Origin: Sorex araneus
Lineage: Eukaryota > Chordata > Mammalia > Eulipotyphla > Soricidae
NCBI RefSeq assembly: GCF_027595985.1
Contig: NC_073304.1
Span: 47,967,137 to 48,031,136, forward strand
DNA length: 64,000 nt
Direction of reading: 5' to 3'
Below are positions 30,815 to 46,311 of this stretch, in pieces (position 1 is the stretch's first letter; the number at the start of each line of letters is the position of its first letter). The notes beneath the pieces were generated by a model. That model worked only from the letters and a program-made list of their open reading frames with translations. It was not told the origin of the DNA and did no database searches. The position numbers and the translations under genes are program-made.

Positions 30815-31807
30815 CCAAAGAGCAATGAAAAAAATAAGTCATTAAAAAAAAAAATCTCTATAACTACCAACTGATTGTCTGTAGGCACCAATCACATGAC
30901 AGCACACCCTAATATTCCACAAGAAACACCGTGCATATGAAGTAGTCATGGAAGGCAGAATGGAGACTTCGTTTTAGAAACACAGAAAGATGTTCATCTC
31001 ATGTTATTTATACATGTCTGACATACATGTAGAGTTAGGGTCTTTTGGGTTAGTTAGCAACTAGCCTCACCATAATTTGTTCACAATTTTAAAAATAATG
31101 AAACAGGAAAACTTTGCCAAGTACAAATATTTTCTAAGACATTATTTGGGAGTTTTAACAGAAACACATTGTATAAGCGCCACACAGGAACACAAATCAT
31201 TCGTTGCTTGGCTGAGAAATTCAGCTGAGTCCTAGAACTCTCTGGAAGGGCAGGAGGAGCGCATGGCACCAGGCGGGCGTGGAGTCACAGGCTTTGCAGC
31301 ATGCACAGTCTTCTGGTTATTGCTTCAGTCACGTCTTCTGGACCCTGGGCTGTGCTTGGGTTATGTACATATCTTTGGCTTGCTAGAACCACATGATTTT
31401 GACCACTTTGTTTAGTGTTTGCTTTGGGAATGCCCCCGGGAGGTGGCAATGGCTATATACTAGACAATGGTCTCTCCACCAAGAGAGATTCTCTTCTCTC
31501 TCCTCCCTCAAACTGAGCATTTCATGAGGGAGTGATTAAAAAAATATATAAACAAATAACCTAATATCTTCCACATGATAAAAATGACATTATGTGTCAC
31601 TGAACTAGGAAACAAAACAATAAGCACACATACAAACACACACACACAGAACACAGACACCATAGTTCGGTATTCTGAAGGCTTGGTAACAAGTAAAGCA
31701 CATCTCATTCAAAGGATCCATGAACTTCTGGGCACTTATCTGGCTGTACATTCTCTGTGGTTCTTTTTTACCTCCGTGTAATACTTAAAGTGCATAGTCC
31801 CAAGGCT

Positions 31808-31813
31808 TTTATT
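31808..31813 (-). terminator. FRMD6: Candidate proximal poly(A) signal of FRMD6
   Basis: AATAAA on the minus strand about 140 bases after the stop codon. Use of it would give a very short 3' UTR. No strong GU-rich element is evident behind it, so use is doubtful. Confidence 0.2.
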
Positions 31814-31954
31814 TCCATTGCAAATATTCTGAAGAAAGAGCTATGTTTGGGGTGAAGAAAATATGGCACATGAAATACATAGAGAAAGAACCCATGGCTT
31901 TCATAGCCTCTGGCAGACAGCAGGCTTCCCGTAGAGTTGCAACGCAGATAAATT

Positions 31955-32281
<327 letters not shown>

Positions 32282-32439
32282 CTAACCCAAAGTTTAGCAA
32301 TGATTTTCCTGTAAAACCACAGGCTGCAGAGCTATCAAGGATTAAGGCGTCATTATATGTAAGAAAGCAGTTCCAATGTGTGCTTCCCCGGGCCCAGAGG
32401 CCTTTTGGCTGTGTGGGGAAAAAACACCAACACCAACAT

Positions 32440-32600
32440 CACCAGTTTAAAACCAAGTCCTTATTATACGGCAGATCCTACTCTAAACACACTGCCTGTA
32501 TTAATTCATTTACTCGTGTCCTGTGAGGCAGATGCCATAATTTTTTCCATTCTAGAGATTAACAATTCAAAAAGCCTAGAGGAGTGGAAGAGAAACTTTT
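32440..32600 (+). repeat. MIR SINE remnant
   Basis: Diverged match to the ancient MIR core: TATTAATTCATTTACTCGTG followed by CCTGTGAGGCAGATGCCATA, echoing the MIR pattern 'attaactcatttaatcctca...tgaggtaggta'. Confidence 0.55.
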
Positions 32601-33953
32601 TCAACCACCTCAAAGATCAAGCAATAATCTCAAAATTAGACTGTACAGGTGAAGAACCTGTTTCCCTGGTTTTCATCTTGCTGTGACACTTCAGAATGCC
32701 AACGTGTTCATGCTGAGGTTTGTTACCATTTTTAAATTAGAAACAATGGGAAAACAAATAAAGAAGACTTGAAAAAATCTTTTAAAAAATTGGAAACACT
32801 TAGAAAAATCAGCACTTTTTTAGAAAAATAATAGAGAATTTTGGGTGCAGAAAAGGCTCCATGACAGGTTTTGGGATTTAAAAGCAGTACCTGAGCACTG
32901 CAAGAGGCTGGGTTCTGCCAAATGTGCCACAGACCAAGGGGCAGACTTTTGGAAGTCATTATCCTAAGAGGTGATACTGGCTGAAAATATGAACAAGTTA
33001 AAAAGTGGCTCTGATAATTATGCTCATGGACTATAATCAATGAGTTAGTTAAGGAGACAAGGCATTACATCTCTAACTTCTGCTGAGTATCACAAAGGCC
33101 AGCCTTGTTAGGGTAAGATACAACTTTTGCTATAGGCAAAAGTATCAGAAGGAGAGAACAGGGCCTGAGCTTAATGTTTCTTTGGTGGCACCACATCTGA
33201 CGCTCACAGCCCTTGTTCTGATGCCATCTTTTCAGGCTCTAAGGGGAGTGTACATGGAGAATTTGTTAGATCACCATCGCAAATCCTCTAATCAGGAGGA
33301 CAAATGCTCTGCCCATTTTGTAGTCATGAAAGCTGACCCATATCTGCCCCACACACAATTCTATACAGTGAGAACTAATGCTAAATGCAGCAGCTCCAGC
33401 CAAGGGAGTCTGGCGCTGGAGCTCCTCAGGATGAAAGAATTAACACTGAAGTGCTCAGAAAACTATTTAATAAAACGTGGTCACATTACAGCTACTGATA
33501 CAGAAGAGAAAAAAGGGACAAATGAGAAAAAAAGAGAGAAAAATGGGGCAGGTACTGCTTTTGCATATGAGGTACCTGATTGAAACTTCTGCACTCCAAA
33601 CTCCCATCCCAACCCCAACACTGCTGGGAGAGACCGTGTTCCCCTGCCACCACCAGCACTGTCAAGTGTGGTCCCTGCAACAGCTGACTTAGAGCAAAGT
33701 CTGCAAAGAGAATCCTAGGAGGAGCGAATGCCCTCCAAAATAGACGTGCGTATCATGGTCAACTATGTACGTCCAATGCAACCATGAGTTTCAAAGCATT
33801 TTAATTTACCTTCTCTTCTGAAATTTTAAAAAATCTGATAGGTTATCAAATAGTTTAGCTCAGCATACTTTGAAAATTCAGTCTGACTGGACTAATCAGT
33901 GTGGAAACATTTCTGCCATAATACACCAGGGAAGAAAATTACCCTCAGTTGTT

Positions 33954-33974
33954 CACACACACACACACACACAC
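33954..33974 (+). repeat. (CA)n microsatellite, short
   Basis: About ten CA units. Confidence 0.9.
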
Positions 33975-34274
33975 CCTCAAAGCCTGAAGACTAGAGACTG
34001 ACTAGTTGCATAAAAAAAGTAAGAGACAAAGTATATAAGTATATAAAGTATATAATTTATCAAAGAAAGGAAAAATTAAAAGTAAACAGAAAAGCAAATA
34101 AAATGGAAATAAATTCAGAATAAAATGCAAAGAATTCTGAATAGAATGTATATTTCTAGTAAGAATCAATTCTTTACACTTTAAAATCTGTTCATTTATG
34201 TAAATATAAATGTAAATTCCTATTTTAAACTCTTTACTCCAGCTTCTGATTGAAAAAACTCTTAATTCCTGTCA

Positions 34275-34475
<201 letters not shown>

Positions 34476-35544
34476 TTACCATAACTGAAACTCACTGTAA
34501 CTCAGGTGGAAGACAGCCCATCTGAGTAAAAACCTTCTTTTATCTCTGAAATTTCTTCATTTTGCATATAACATTGATTTTAAATGTAACCTCAACTGCA
34601 CAATGAGTTTCCTTTGAGTTTCGTTCCACTCGAGGTGGAAGAAAAGTGGGTACGTGTGAGGGTTCTGGCCTCCAGAGTCCCCCAATCCTGAGCTGGAACT
34701 GAGCCCAGACAAGAAAAGAGGCATGTGTGCTGGCCAGTTATTCTGCTCCCCGGGTCTCAGACGCCTCATCTTCTCCAACGGGGCTGAGGAGACCACCTAA
34801 GAGAAGATGAGTTTGGACAACTACAAAGGAAATGCATAAGAAGGGCTTGGTGCAGGGCAGGCTCTCAGACATGGTCCACACGGGCTCTGCCAGCTAGAGG
34901 GGGACTTGGTGGCACGCGCTTCTAGCAACTGACCCTACTGTTAAAAGTCCAAAGTGGAAGGACCCATGAAAATCCAATTCTGGATCTCAGGAACAAGAGT
35001 TCCCTATCACCCTTTTGCCAGACGGCTAGTATTTTAGAAACAGAAGTTCAGGATTGCCACTTCCCTGCATGACTGGGGCATGTAAAAATGTTTCAGCAGG
35101 TAACAGTGACAAGAACTGGAGATGTATATGAAAACCACTGATTCATGTTTTCATGAAAGCAGACAAAGCAAGTGGTTAAGTCAAGTCCCTGATCTTTAAT
35201 AAAAAGTGGCTTCTTAGATAAGTGCATTCCTATCTTATAAGAACCTTGAGTAATGTTCTTTTTATTCAGACATGACAGTAACCTACATTTTTTGGTGGAT
35301 AGTCTATTCCTTTACTTTTTACAAATATCCCATAATAATTTGTTGTCTAGCATATATCACTGCACAGATTTAAGTATTTGACAATTTGATTAAACATGAA
35401 ATGCAAAGACATTCTTGGTTTACGTGTAGATAGTTAAAAACAAACAAACTGAGGTCTATCCATGTTTGGAGGATTGGTAAAACTTCTGTGAAAGAGTATG
35501 TCCTTAGAAAGATCCTTATCTTCTAAGAATCTTTTTCTTCTTCT

Positions 35545-35733
35545 TTGTTTTTTTGTTGTTTTTTTTTTTGGTTTTTGGGTCACACCCAGCAATGCACAGA
35601 GGTTACTCCTGGCTCTGCACTCAGAGAATCACCCCTGGCGGTGCTCAGGGGACCATATGGGACGCTGGGAATCGAACCCGGGTTGGCCACGTGCAAGGCA
35701 AACGCCCTACCCGCTGTGCTATTGCTCCAGCCC
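35545..35733 (-). mobile_element. Shrew tRNA-derived SINE, short form, full length
   Basis: The plus strand reads from a T-rich tail through GGGTCACACCCAGCAATGC to the complement of the head ending in GCTCCAGCCCC. The B-box complement GGAATCGAACCCGGG is perfect, so this is one of the least diverged copies in the window. The flank TCTAAGAATCTTT occurs on both sides (35,521 and 35,736) and is a good target-site duplication. Confidence 0.92.
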
Positions 35734-36418
35734 CTCTTCTAAGAATCTTTAATTCAGGGACAAATCCTCACAGGAATACATCGATTAGGGTACTCGTTGC
35801 TACTCCTATCACAAAATTCCTTTTGTGGTAAAACCTGCCACATGCTCCTACAGAGTTTGTTCTGCCAGTGGGCACATCTGTGCTTCTGATGGGGCCTGTG
35901 TGTATGTGTATGTGTGTGTATGTGTGTGGAGGGATCTTTTTCACCTCTGATTCCCAGCACTTGGATATGGGAGAGTTCATCAGAGACTGTGGGTCTTGGC
36001 TGGGCAATAGAGGGCTACTCGAGCAGTTACAGACCTTTCACATAATCAAAGGATAAAGTAGCAGAAGGTAAGTACCTGGGGTATTTGGACTGAAATGGTT
36101 CCTAAGGCATATCAGACTAATTTGGGTTATGTGACAAACACAGAAGTGACAGGTTTAAATATAAAATCCACGTTACTGCCTTAAAAAAAAATTAACACTT
36201 TTTGTTAGCAATATGCATCATGTGATACATGTGATATAATCCTATAATAGGTTATAGTGAATGCATATTTTTTATTTTATTTATTTATTTTTTTGTTTTT
36301 TTTCTTTTACTTTTTGCATATTTTTTAGAATGATTAATCACATATGGAATTTAAAAGTGTTTTATGTCAACTGTTCTGACATTCTTTTCTCTACACTTCT
36401 GGGCCCTTTATGGTATGT

Positions 36419-36468
<50 letters not shown>
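36419..36468 (+). repeat. (GT)n microsatellite, 50 bp
   Basis: Uninterrupted GT dinucleotides; in the FRMD6 pre-mRNA this is a CA repeat about 460 nt downstream of exon e10. Confidence 0.97.
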
Positions 36469-36469
<1 letters not shown>

Positions 36470-36896
36470 GATAGGGGAATGAAGAGAACAAAACAACCTC
36501 AAACCTGACTTCTCTTTCTAGTCATGTGGCATCAGTCCTCTCTGATCTACAGATTTTCTCGTGTGCGAAAAAAAGAGACCAGTCAGAAGGATCTCTGGAG
36601 CCTGCTCGAGACACATTATATGATTCTCTGGCTATCACTTACTTAGAAGAGAGAGAGAATGAGATAGAAAGAATCTTATGATTTAACTTTGTCCAAAGCA
36701 TGTGGGAGAAGCTGCCAATCCCTACACTTGGGTGCTTCTACCCCTTCCATTTCACTCACAGAAGATACTCAGTGAAGATACGACACTGACTTGAAAAAGC
36801 TTATTCTAGACCTGTCCCTAATAGAAATGCTCCCAGACCCTCACTCCCTGTTTATATTTTCTCAGGCAAGCAGCCTCTGTCCAGGACCATCCCCTA

Positions 36897-38560
<1,664 letters not shown>

Positions 38561-39414
38561 TCACTGGGGTGGAGGGAGAGGGGCGGGGCATCAGACCACA
38601 AGGAAAACAATAATAAAATGTCAAACTCAGAACCTGGAGACTGGAAAGGGGTGATAATGCAGATAGCAGCACAACCTGAGAAGGCTGCAAAATGAGTTAA
38701 AAAAAAAAAAGAGTATGGCAGTTTTGGGGGAACCATTCGACTACTCAAGGGCTGTGCAACTCGAGGAGTGATACTCGGCCTCTAGCCAGAGGACAACTTC
38801 TCTGCAAAACGTCTGCAATGAAGCAAGTTTATAGTCATAGAGAATAAACATCTAGAAACTTTATAAGTGGTGTGACTGTGCACGACAGGAACTGAAACAA
38901 TTTTATATATTCGGCGGAACATAAAATTGTGAAAATTTTGAAAAATCTAGTCTTTATTCATAAATAATTCTAGAAGAACTGCTCTGGGGCTTACTCAATA
39001 AATGAATTATGGCAACTGCTATTTATCATGTGTGTTCATGTGTTCTGTTTGGTTCATCATTCATTTAAATCTAATTGCTGAACACAATTTAAAATGAAAT
39101 TAATCCTCTGAGAATTTCCTACAAAAAATTAGGGAATTTAGATATTCCTTAACACACTGATACTGGCACTGCAATTTGTGTTTCTTGTCATCGGGTGGCT
39201 TCACTAACAGCGCTCAGTTTTGCTGGACAGTCCCAAATATAATATGAAATTCTGGAACCATAACCATTTCTGATCGTTTAGTCCGTGCCATGGTCCATGC
39301 TGTCCGATGGGACACCTAAGGATGAGCCATTCGTGGTATGTGGTGGCATCTATGTATTGACGAAGATGGATTTTTGTTTTTGAAGTAAAATAGATTTTAT
39401 TTGGAGGTTTGGGG

Positions 39415-39528
39415 AAAGGGAGGAGGGAGGGAGGGAGGGAGAGGGAGAGGGAAAAGGGAAAATAGAAAAGGAGAAGGAGAAGAAGGAGAGGGAGAGGAGA
39501 GGGTGTGTGTGAGAGAGAGAGAGAGAGA
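39415..39528 (+). repeat. Purine-rich (GGGA/GA)n low-complexity tract
   Basis: Almost pure A/G for about 110 bp, ending in GTGTGTGTGAGAGAGAGAGA. Confidence 0.9.
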
Positions 39529-40515
39529 GCACTTGTTTCTCCAAGGGTGGAGAGAGCCCCTAAACACACCCCAGCATCAGATATGAAAGTACACATCTTA
39601 AGAGGGATGAGAGGCGGATGCCACATGTGCTCAGGCGCTACATTTGCTCAGCCATGCATGTGGGCATAAGCAGAACATAGGCTTGGGCAGCATATATGCC
39701 TGCAGATGGACTTTTTTCTATTTTACCTGAACTGGTGAGGTTTTATCAACTACTTAGATAACTGTAATCACCAACAGACTAATGATTATACACAAGTAAC
39801 TTCTGACCGGTGAAAGTGTTTTTTGATTTTGTGAATGTTATTTTTTAGTGTAGTAAAGATACAAAATTGGAAAAGATGCGATAATGGACAATCCCTTTCA
39901 GCAAATGTAAATTAACCATGACATTCAGGCACAAAGTTATAAGTGAACTGCAGGTATAAAACTGATACCAAAAAAACCCCTGACAAACAAAACCTATATG
40001 CTTCACATCAGAAATTTAAAGCAAAGGAACAGTTTTGTTTCCTTATATTTTTACTGAAAATTAGAAAAAAAACACATTTGAATGTGAACAATGTTAAACA
40101 TGGAGAATGCATTTGGGTAATGTTAAGTTGATATTATTTCAGAAGTGCTAACTGGTAAATTAATTGGTTTCTCAGGGGGTCTGTTAATGGACTTGTTTGT
40201 TTCTTGGTTAAGTGAATAAATACTTGCACTCCTAAGTATCTGGATCCAGCTTTGAAGTATAATTGCCATAGGCTCCCCAGGGAGGGAATAAGAGTCAGCA
40301 GAAAGAGAAGAGTTGTTTTCCAAAATGCTAAAATAAAACATGCTTGGAGAAAAGCTATGTGTACATTACTGGGGTATAGCACATTCAGTCACTTTTAGGA
40401 ACTTGGGCTGAAAATCTAAAGAGGAGTGTGTGCAGATACCTACAATACAAGTTGAAACCATACATCATATGGACACCATAGCCCAACAAACAGGTCACTA
40501 CAACAAAAGTCCACC

Positions 40516-40690
40516 CAGGGCTGGAGAGAGCTTATCAGCTTGCGAAGAGAAAGCTTTGCCTGCAGAATCTCAGGTTTGATCCCTGCCACCAGAGTCCTCC
40601 AGAGCACCACCAGGAGAGACCCTGAGCACAGAGAAGTTCCTGAGCACTGGTAGGTGTGGCTCCCAAATGAAAAAGAACATTTTTTTTTTC
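40516..40690 (+). mobile_element. Shrew SINE, short form
   Basis: Head CAGGGCTGGAGAGAGCTTAT, B box GGTTTGATCCCTGCCACC, then CCCTGAGCACAGAGAAGTTC and GGTGTGGCTCCCAAA. Moderately diverged. Confidence 0.85.
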
Positions 40691-40810
40691 AAAAGTGCAC
40701 CTATCTTCAGACTGTTCTTATAGTCTTACTTTCTGAAGGCAACAGGGATAAAGATCAAAGAAAGCTGAAAGGATCTGCAAAATTCCCAGGTATTTCTATA
40801 TATATTGGAG

Positions 40811-41057
40811 TCTTGGACTGGAGTGATAGCACAGTGGGTAGGGCATCTGCCTTGCATGCGGCCGACCTGGGTTCAATTCCTCCATTCCTCTTGGAGAGCC
40901 CAGCAAGCCTCTGAGAGTATCCCGCCCAAACAGCTGAGTCTGGCAAGCTACCATGGCGTATATGCCCCAAACAGTAACAAGTCTCACAATGGAGACGTTA
41001 CTGGTGCCCGCTTGAGCAAATTGATGAACAATGGGATGACAGTGCTACAGTGCTTGG
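40811..41057 (+). mobile_element. Shrew SINE, medium (type B) form, full length
   Basis: Head TTGGACTGGAGTGATAGCAC with B box GGGTTCAATTCC, then the B body GGCAAGCTACCATGGCG, ATGGAGACGTTACTGGTGCC, AATGGGATGACAGTGCTACA. The tail is ACAGTGCTACAGTGC rather than poly(A). Best type-B reference copy in the window. Confidence 0.93.
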
Positions 41058-41321
41058 AGTTTTAAAGTATTAGCTAGGTGGCTCCTGGAATAGTAGAAAG
41101 TGGAGGGAGATACGTTTCATTACTCCACTCTCTTTCTCAGGAAGACAAGCTCCCACCCCACTGCCCTCACCCAAAAGAGTCCACTATAAGCCTGCTCCCC
41201 GCCAACGCTGCATCGTGGCCTGTGTAGCTCATGTATCTGGCTTCTGTGTCTTCACAGTGTTAACTCACTCAGTTCTTTGAAAAAAATTTAAGAAACTTTC
41301 TTCCATTATGTTAAGAAGTTG

Positions 41322-41617
41322 GGGGGGGGGTGCTGGAGGGATAGTACTGGTTTAAGTGCATGTGGCAAAACCCCCAGTTCAATGCACTACACCAGATGGT
41401 CCTCCAAGTATCACGAGGTGCAGCCCTGGAGCACCACTGAGCACAGGAGCATCACTGGGATGGCCCAGGTAACCCCCAGTCCTATAGGACTGAGCACACC
41501 ACATTCTCAGGCCCTTATGTCCAAGATGTGGCCAAGAATCACTGGGCGAGGCCCAAGGGTTGGGGTCTCATGAGCACAGACTGGGAGGACCCTCCACTAG
41601 CACCAAAAAAAAAAGTT
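41322..41617 (+). mobile_element. SINE-like insertion, short form with extra 3' sequence
   Basis: Starts GGTGCTGGAGGGATAGTACT with a diverged B box (CAGTTCAATGCACTAC), continues about 290 bp through two GAGCACCACTGAGCACAGGA-like segments and ends in (A)10. Longer than the standard short SINE, so an internal duplication is possible. Confidence 0.65.
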
Positions 41618-42798
41618 ACAAAATAGGGAAGCATTTCAATAATTCTAAAATTTATTCTAAGGAATAAAAAAATTCTCTTTCCTTTAGTAACAACTGGTAT
41701 CAACAGTGAGATTATCAATGTCAGTGTTTTATTTTCCCGTCTGTTGTAAAGTTCAGAGACCATAGCTTATACAGTATTTTTGAAACTAAGGTGGTTTACA
41801 TGCCAACTACTGAGCTGTATTTAGTTTTTAAAAGACATAAGGCATTTCCCCTTCCTTTTAAATCAGATGAAAAAATTACTGTCACCATTTTCTACTATAA
41901 AATGCTAAAATAAATCAGTATTTTAGACATGGTGACTCTAACTTACCTAAGGGGGAAGATTTTTAATGCTTTTATTCTTTGCTACACTAACATGAAGAAA
42001 AGGGCTTTCTGCTTAAAATGATGGCGCCATTAGTGGGTGAGATAACTGGATTCAGGCCAGAATTAGCCTATGAAACTTTAGTTTCGGGCTTTTTTTAGAT
42101 CCAGAGGGATCTAAGTAGCAAAAACAATGTACAGAGGTGGGAAAAAGGCATTTCTCCTGACGCTAACCACATTCCTCTAATGAAGTGACCTACCCTTTTA
42201 CCAGTCCTTCTTCACCCCACATAGGTAAGCCCCCAAATGCACCTGGGTCCCATGATCGGTAATGGATCTAGCTCAGTCTGTTAAGGGGTCCAAATTCCTT
42301 GGTGTTTTCCCTTACATCCTATCCTATAGTGTCAGCTCATTAATTCTACACAAGAAATGACCTAAACGCTTCGGGCAGACAGCTGACAAATACATGGACT
42401 TCTCAGGGTGCAGGGTGGGCCACTGAGGAAGGATGCTGCCTTGACAAACTACAGGCTGTGGCCTGCCCAAGTCACCTACCCTCAGCAGCTTCCCCAGTGC
42501 TCCAGACCTGTCTGAATTCCTCTTAACACTCATGTCGGCAGAGCAGAGAGATTTGTTACCCGAGATGAGTCACTGTGGGAAGAAGTGGCAGTCTGGCAGC
42601 AGAGGAAGCCTGGACACCTGAATGCTCGGGCCATCGTCTCCCGAGACAGAGGCAGTCTGGGTGGCAGACGGTGGGGAGTGATTCATCTTCTAATCCCTCC
42701 TTAAAATGGCATCTCCAAATGGAGTCCAGTTTTTTGAGATTGAGATGGCATAAGAGAGAACCACCTCTAGGAGGGTTTTTTGGTGGTGATTGTTCTTT

Positions 42799-42802
<4 letters not shown>

Positions 42803-42842
<40 letters not shown>
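42803..42842 (+). repeat. (GT)n microsatellite, 40 bp
   Basis: Uninterrupted GT dinucleotides. Confidence 0.97.
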
Positions 42843-42845
<3 letters not shown>

Positions 42846-43077
42846 CAAGACAAGTACTTGTCCTGTTTCTTTAGGGACCATGAAACCTGAGAAGTCAAAG
42901 TGGTTTCAGACAGGGAACTGAAACAGGAATCTGTATCCTTAGCTCAGGGAAATATGTAAAATCAAATGAAACACAATTCCCAAGAATTATTACAACCTGG
43001 ATTTGCAAAATAAACTGAAGGTACTACAGAAATAAAACAAATACGCAAAGTAGCACTTGGGGAATCTGCTAAATAGA

Positions 43078-43141
43078 ACATCAAAGAGAAAGAAGGGATA
43101 GAAAGAGAGGGAGGGACTCTCAATACAGAGATGAGGTATCT
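43078..43141 (+). repeat. Polypurine repeat unit, copy 1
   Basis: The segment GAGAAAGAAGGGATAGAA then GAGGGACTCTCAATAC...GAGA recurs with few changes at 44,727-44,793 in the same orientation. It is not part of the SINE or L1 families seen here. Confidence 0.7.
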
Positions 43142-43676
43142 GCAGGGTGCCACTGGGTTGAGGATGGGATAAGGAAATCAGAAGTTAGTGTCCCCATCCT
43201 CTCTTCCTCATCCTTACCAGGCTCATTCTGTTTTGAGAGCCCAGGATTCTAGATCTAAAACAAACTTGCCTATTTTGTCCCTGTCTTGGCAAAGTCCTAC
43301 AGGACTAGCTGGCAAAACCCTCAAGGGGAAACATCCCTGTACTTTTATCATTCTTGTGGAGCCAGCTGTGGGAGGCTCTCAAGAGTTAATAATATGACAG
43401 TTTGGAGGCACGTCTGTGACCCACCTTTGCTGTCACTGTACCCCTGAGAATAATCACATTGGAAGGAACGGCCGACTGTCTGTGGCTGTGACTCACATGA
43501 GGCACTGCGTGTGCAGAGTTCAGAGAAGCAGATAAGCCTTGCACGGCACTGTGATGCAGTGAATCTTTGGGTAAGGAGTTTTCAAGTCAAGTATGGGGAA
43601 ACTGAGAAAGACTCATACTAATGTTAAATGACAGAGATGCAATGTTAAGTAGGTGGCTTAAGTCAGTGCCATCTTA

Positions 43677-44111
<435 letters not shown>

Positions 44112-44284
44112 TCAGTAAGGAAACCAACAGACTCAGAAGTAGATATAAAAATGATCAGATCATGTGCATGAAGAGAAAGACCCATAGGAAGGGGTCTTCA
44201 CATGAAATCCCAGCAGCACAACTCAGCAAGCCAGATGACAAATGCTAAATCTGTAAGCATCTGATCGTTCTGTTTTTCCATTTA

Positions 44285-44448
44285 TGTTTGGGGGCCATTA
44301 CTGCAAATATTCGGGGTTTGCTTCGGCACTGTGCTCAGGGACCACTCCTAGTAGTCTCATGGGAACAGATATGGTGCTGAAGACTGAAGCCAGGGTGGCT
44401 GTGTGCAAGGCAAACACCCTATCCGCTGTACTCGCTCTCTGGTCCTGA
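44285..44448 (-). mobile_element. Shrew SINE, short form, diverged
   Basis: The plus strand shows CACTGTGCTCAGGGACCACT, then GCAAGGCAAACACCCTATCC and a head complement CTCGCTCTCTGGTCCT. Confidence 0.75.
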
Positions 44449-44465
44449 TCCTGTACACAGTAGCT

Positions 44466-44540
44466 GCCACGTAAATGTTTATTTATGTGCCAGACATTGT
44501 GCTAGGCTCTGAGAAAATAACAGATGCTACCTGAGGTCTC
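44466..44540 (+). repeat. MIR-like fragment
   Basis: TGTGCCAGACATTGTGCTAG followed by GCTCTGAGAAAATAACAGA resembles the ancient 'ctatgtgccaggcactgtgctaggcgctgg' consensus. Confidence 0.45.
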
Positions 44541-44726
44541 TACCCCACAGTGAAACATTCTGGTGCGAGAGATGGTGAAGAGACACAGGAAATAACCAGA
44601 GTTTATGAAAATTTCTCGGGAACAAGTGAGGAGTTATGACAGTGAACAAAATTCAGGGTCGAGAAAAATGGATATCCTCTTGCTAGCTGAAAAAGGAAAA
44701 GGGAGGCTAGAGGGGCTGTTGGAGAG

Positions 44727-44793
44727 TGTGACAGGAAAGAGAAAGAAGGGATAGAAGGAGTGGGAGGGACTATCAGTACCGAGACAAGGAATC
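44727..44793 (+). repeat. Polypurine repeat unit, copy 2
   Basis: Contains GAAAGAGAAAGAAGGGATAG and GGGAGGGACTATCAGTACCG, matching copy 1 at 43,078-43,141 in the same orientation, 1.65 kb away. Confidence 0.7.
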
Positions 44794-45119
44794 TCATTCT
44801 TTAAGCCTGGGATCATTAACATAAAGTTCTAAATTGAGGGTAACAGTCTGGCAAGGCTTCCTAGACTTGGAATATTACAAATTCCTTCAATTTTCCCAAC
44901 AATGATTAGGGTGGTTGAGTTACAAAAAGGACTATTCTAACCCAACAATTCTCAGCTGAAGGGAAGCAGTACAGCAAGGAGGACAGCACAGTCTAACTCT
45001 ATTCTTAACGCCACCACAAAACAATATGGGTTTGTGTAACTCAGACGGACGGAATTTTTCTATTCAGGATTATTCATTGCAAAGGAGTCATCAGTGGACT
45101 GCAATGCTAGAACAGTGGA

Positions 45120-45330
45120 AGCTGACATGAAGGAGCACTAAACATGTACTAACACATTGAATGCTCACAGCTTCCTGCGAGAGGGCCGATTATCCCTACT
45201 CAGGGGTGAAGAAACCAAGGCTGCACTGGGAGGTGAAGTAATTTGCTCACAGTCATACACCTAGGCAGGGCTGGCCTGGCTGCCAGAAGAATCATTTGTC
45301 AAAACAGTATGCTGGGCTCCAGCTCCCCAC
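45120..45330 (+). repeat. MIR SINE remnant
   Basis: GAAGAAACCAAGGCTGCACT, then GTAATTTGCTCACAGTCATA, then the CAGGGCTGGCCTGGCTGCC region follow the MIR order 'gaaactgaggcacag...taacttgcccaaggtcacac...'. Confidence 0.65.
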
Positions 45331-46311
45331 ACACACTGAATCAAAACTCTCAGGGGAGGAGACTGAGGCGGGGAATCTGTATCCTACAAAGCTCTTCAAC
45401 CTGACTCCTGTACAACTCGGGTTCAGGAAACCACAGAAGTCCAGGAGCCAGGAAGGAGACCCAGTGTTTCATAAATGTGCTCCGCTACCATTTAATCTGG
45501 GCAGTGAAAGGGGCAAGTGGGGGAATGACTGGCTCCTTTTTCAGTAGCTGAGGTCTATCTATCACAGGGTTTGGAGAGAAGCAGAAAGGGACGGGGCGGG
45601 GGCAGGTCAGAGCCATTTCTTTCTTTTTTTCACAAGAGTTTCTTGCATGAGCAAAAGTAAAACTGGATTGAAGGGTACCTAGAGCGAAAGGGACATAAAG
45701 TCAGAATTGGGTCTCACTAAGAGCAGCGTGGAGTTAGTGCCCAAATGCCACTCGGCATAGAGCTCGGTCGTGATTAAGATAGGCCGTCTTCCTAATGGAA
45801 GAGAAACACCCGCACACACATTCTAATTTCTCTTCTATCTCGATATATTTTCCCCCTAATTTCTGAAGAAAGCAAATTTACAGATTTTAATGACTACTGG
45901 CTGTGTTCATCATTAAGCATATTTCTTTGGACCCTATTGGAAAAAAAAAAGGACATAGCTGGCATTGGAGAGAAACAGCTGGGGAAAGTCATGAATTTGC
46001 TCTAAGAAAAGAAAGTGTGCCATTCCCAATATTCTAAAAATACAAGTATTTTTCCTCTTCAGAATTGTAGACTTTTTTTTTATAATGATGACTTTCAAAT
46101 AGCCAGATATTAATAGAAAAATCTTTTTATATCAACTCTTTATTCTTTGTTCAAAAGTAACTTCCAAAAGAACTGGCCAAACCCCACACTGAGAAATTTA
46201 CCCTGTGATTACTGCTTTAAGTTTTCTTTCTGTTGTAGGCTTTTAAAATACATCTATTTGATGGATTCATACTTTTCCCATTAGATTTCTCCTGCAACCA
46301 GAATACCTTCT

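Larger units (their letters stand above)
29060..31954 (-). other. FRMD6: Putative FRMD6 3' UTR (about 2.9 kb)
   Basis: The sequence after the stop is mostly unique, with only one SINE fragment and one small DNA-transposon-like piece, unlike the dense repeats on either side. A poly(A) signal AATAAA (minus strand 29,081-29,076) is followed at a suitable distance by a U/GU-rich stretch. Further AATAAA copies lie at minus 31,813-31,808, 30,282-30,277 and 29,347-29,342 and could give shorter forms. The length agrees with my memory of a human FRMD6 3' UTR of between two and three kb. The exact cleavage position is inferred. Confidence 0.55.

Noticed and set aside
31501..31708. Second gene overlapping the FRMD6 3' UTR
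   Set aside because: The short open frames there are composition-driven and have no recognisable product.
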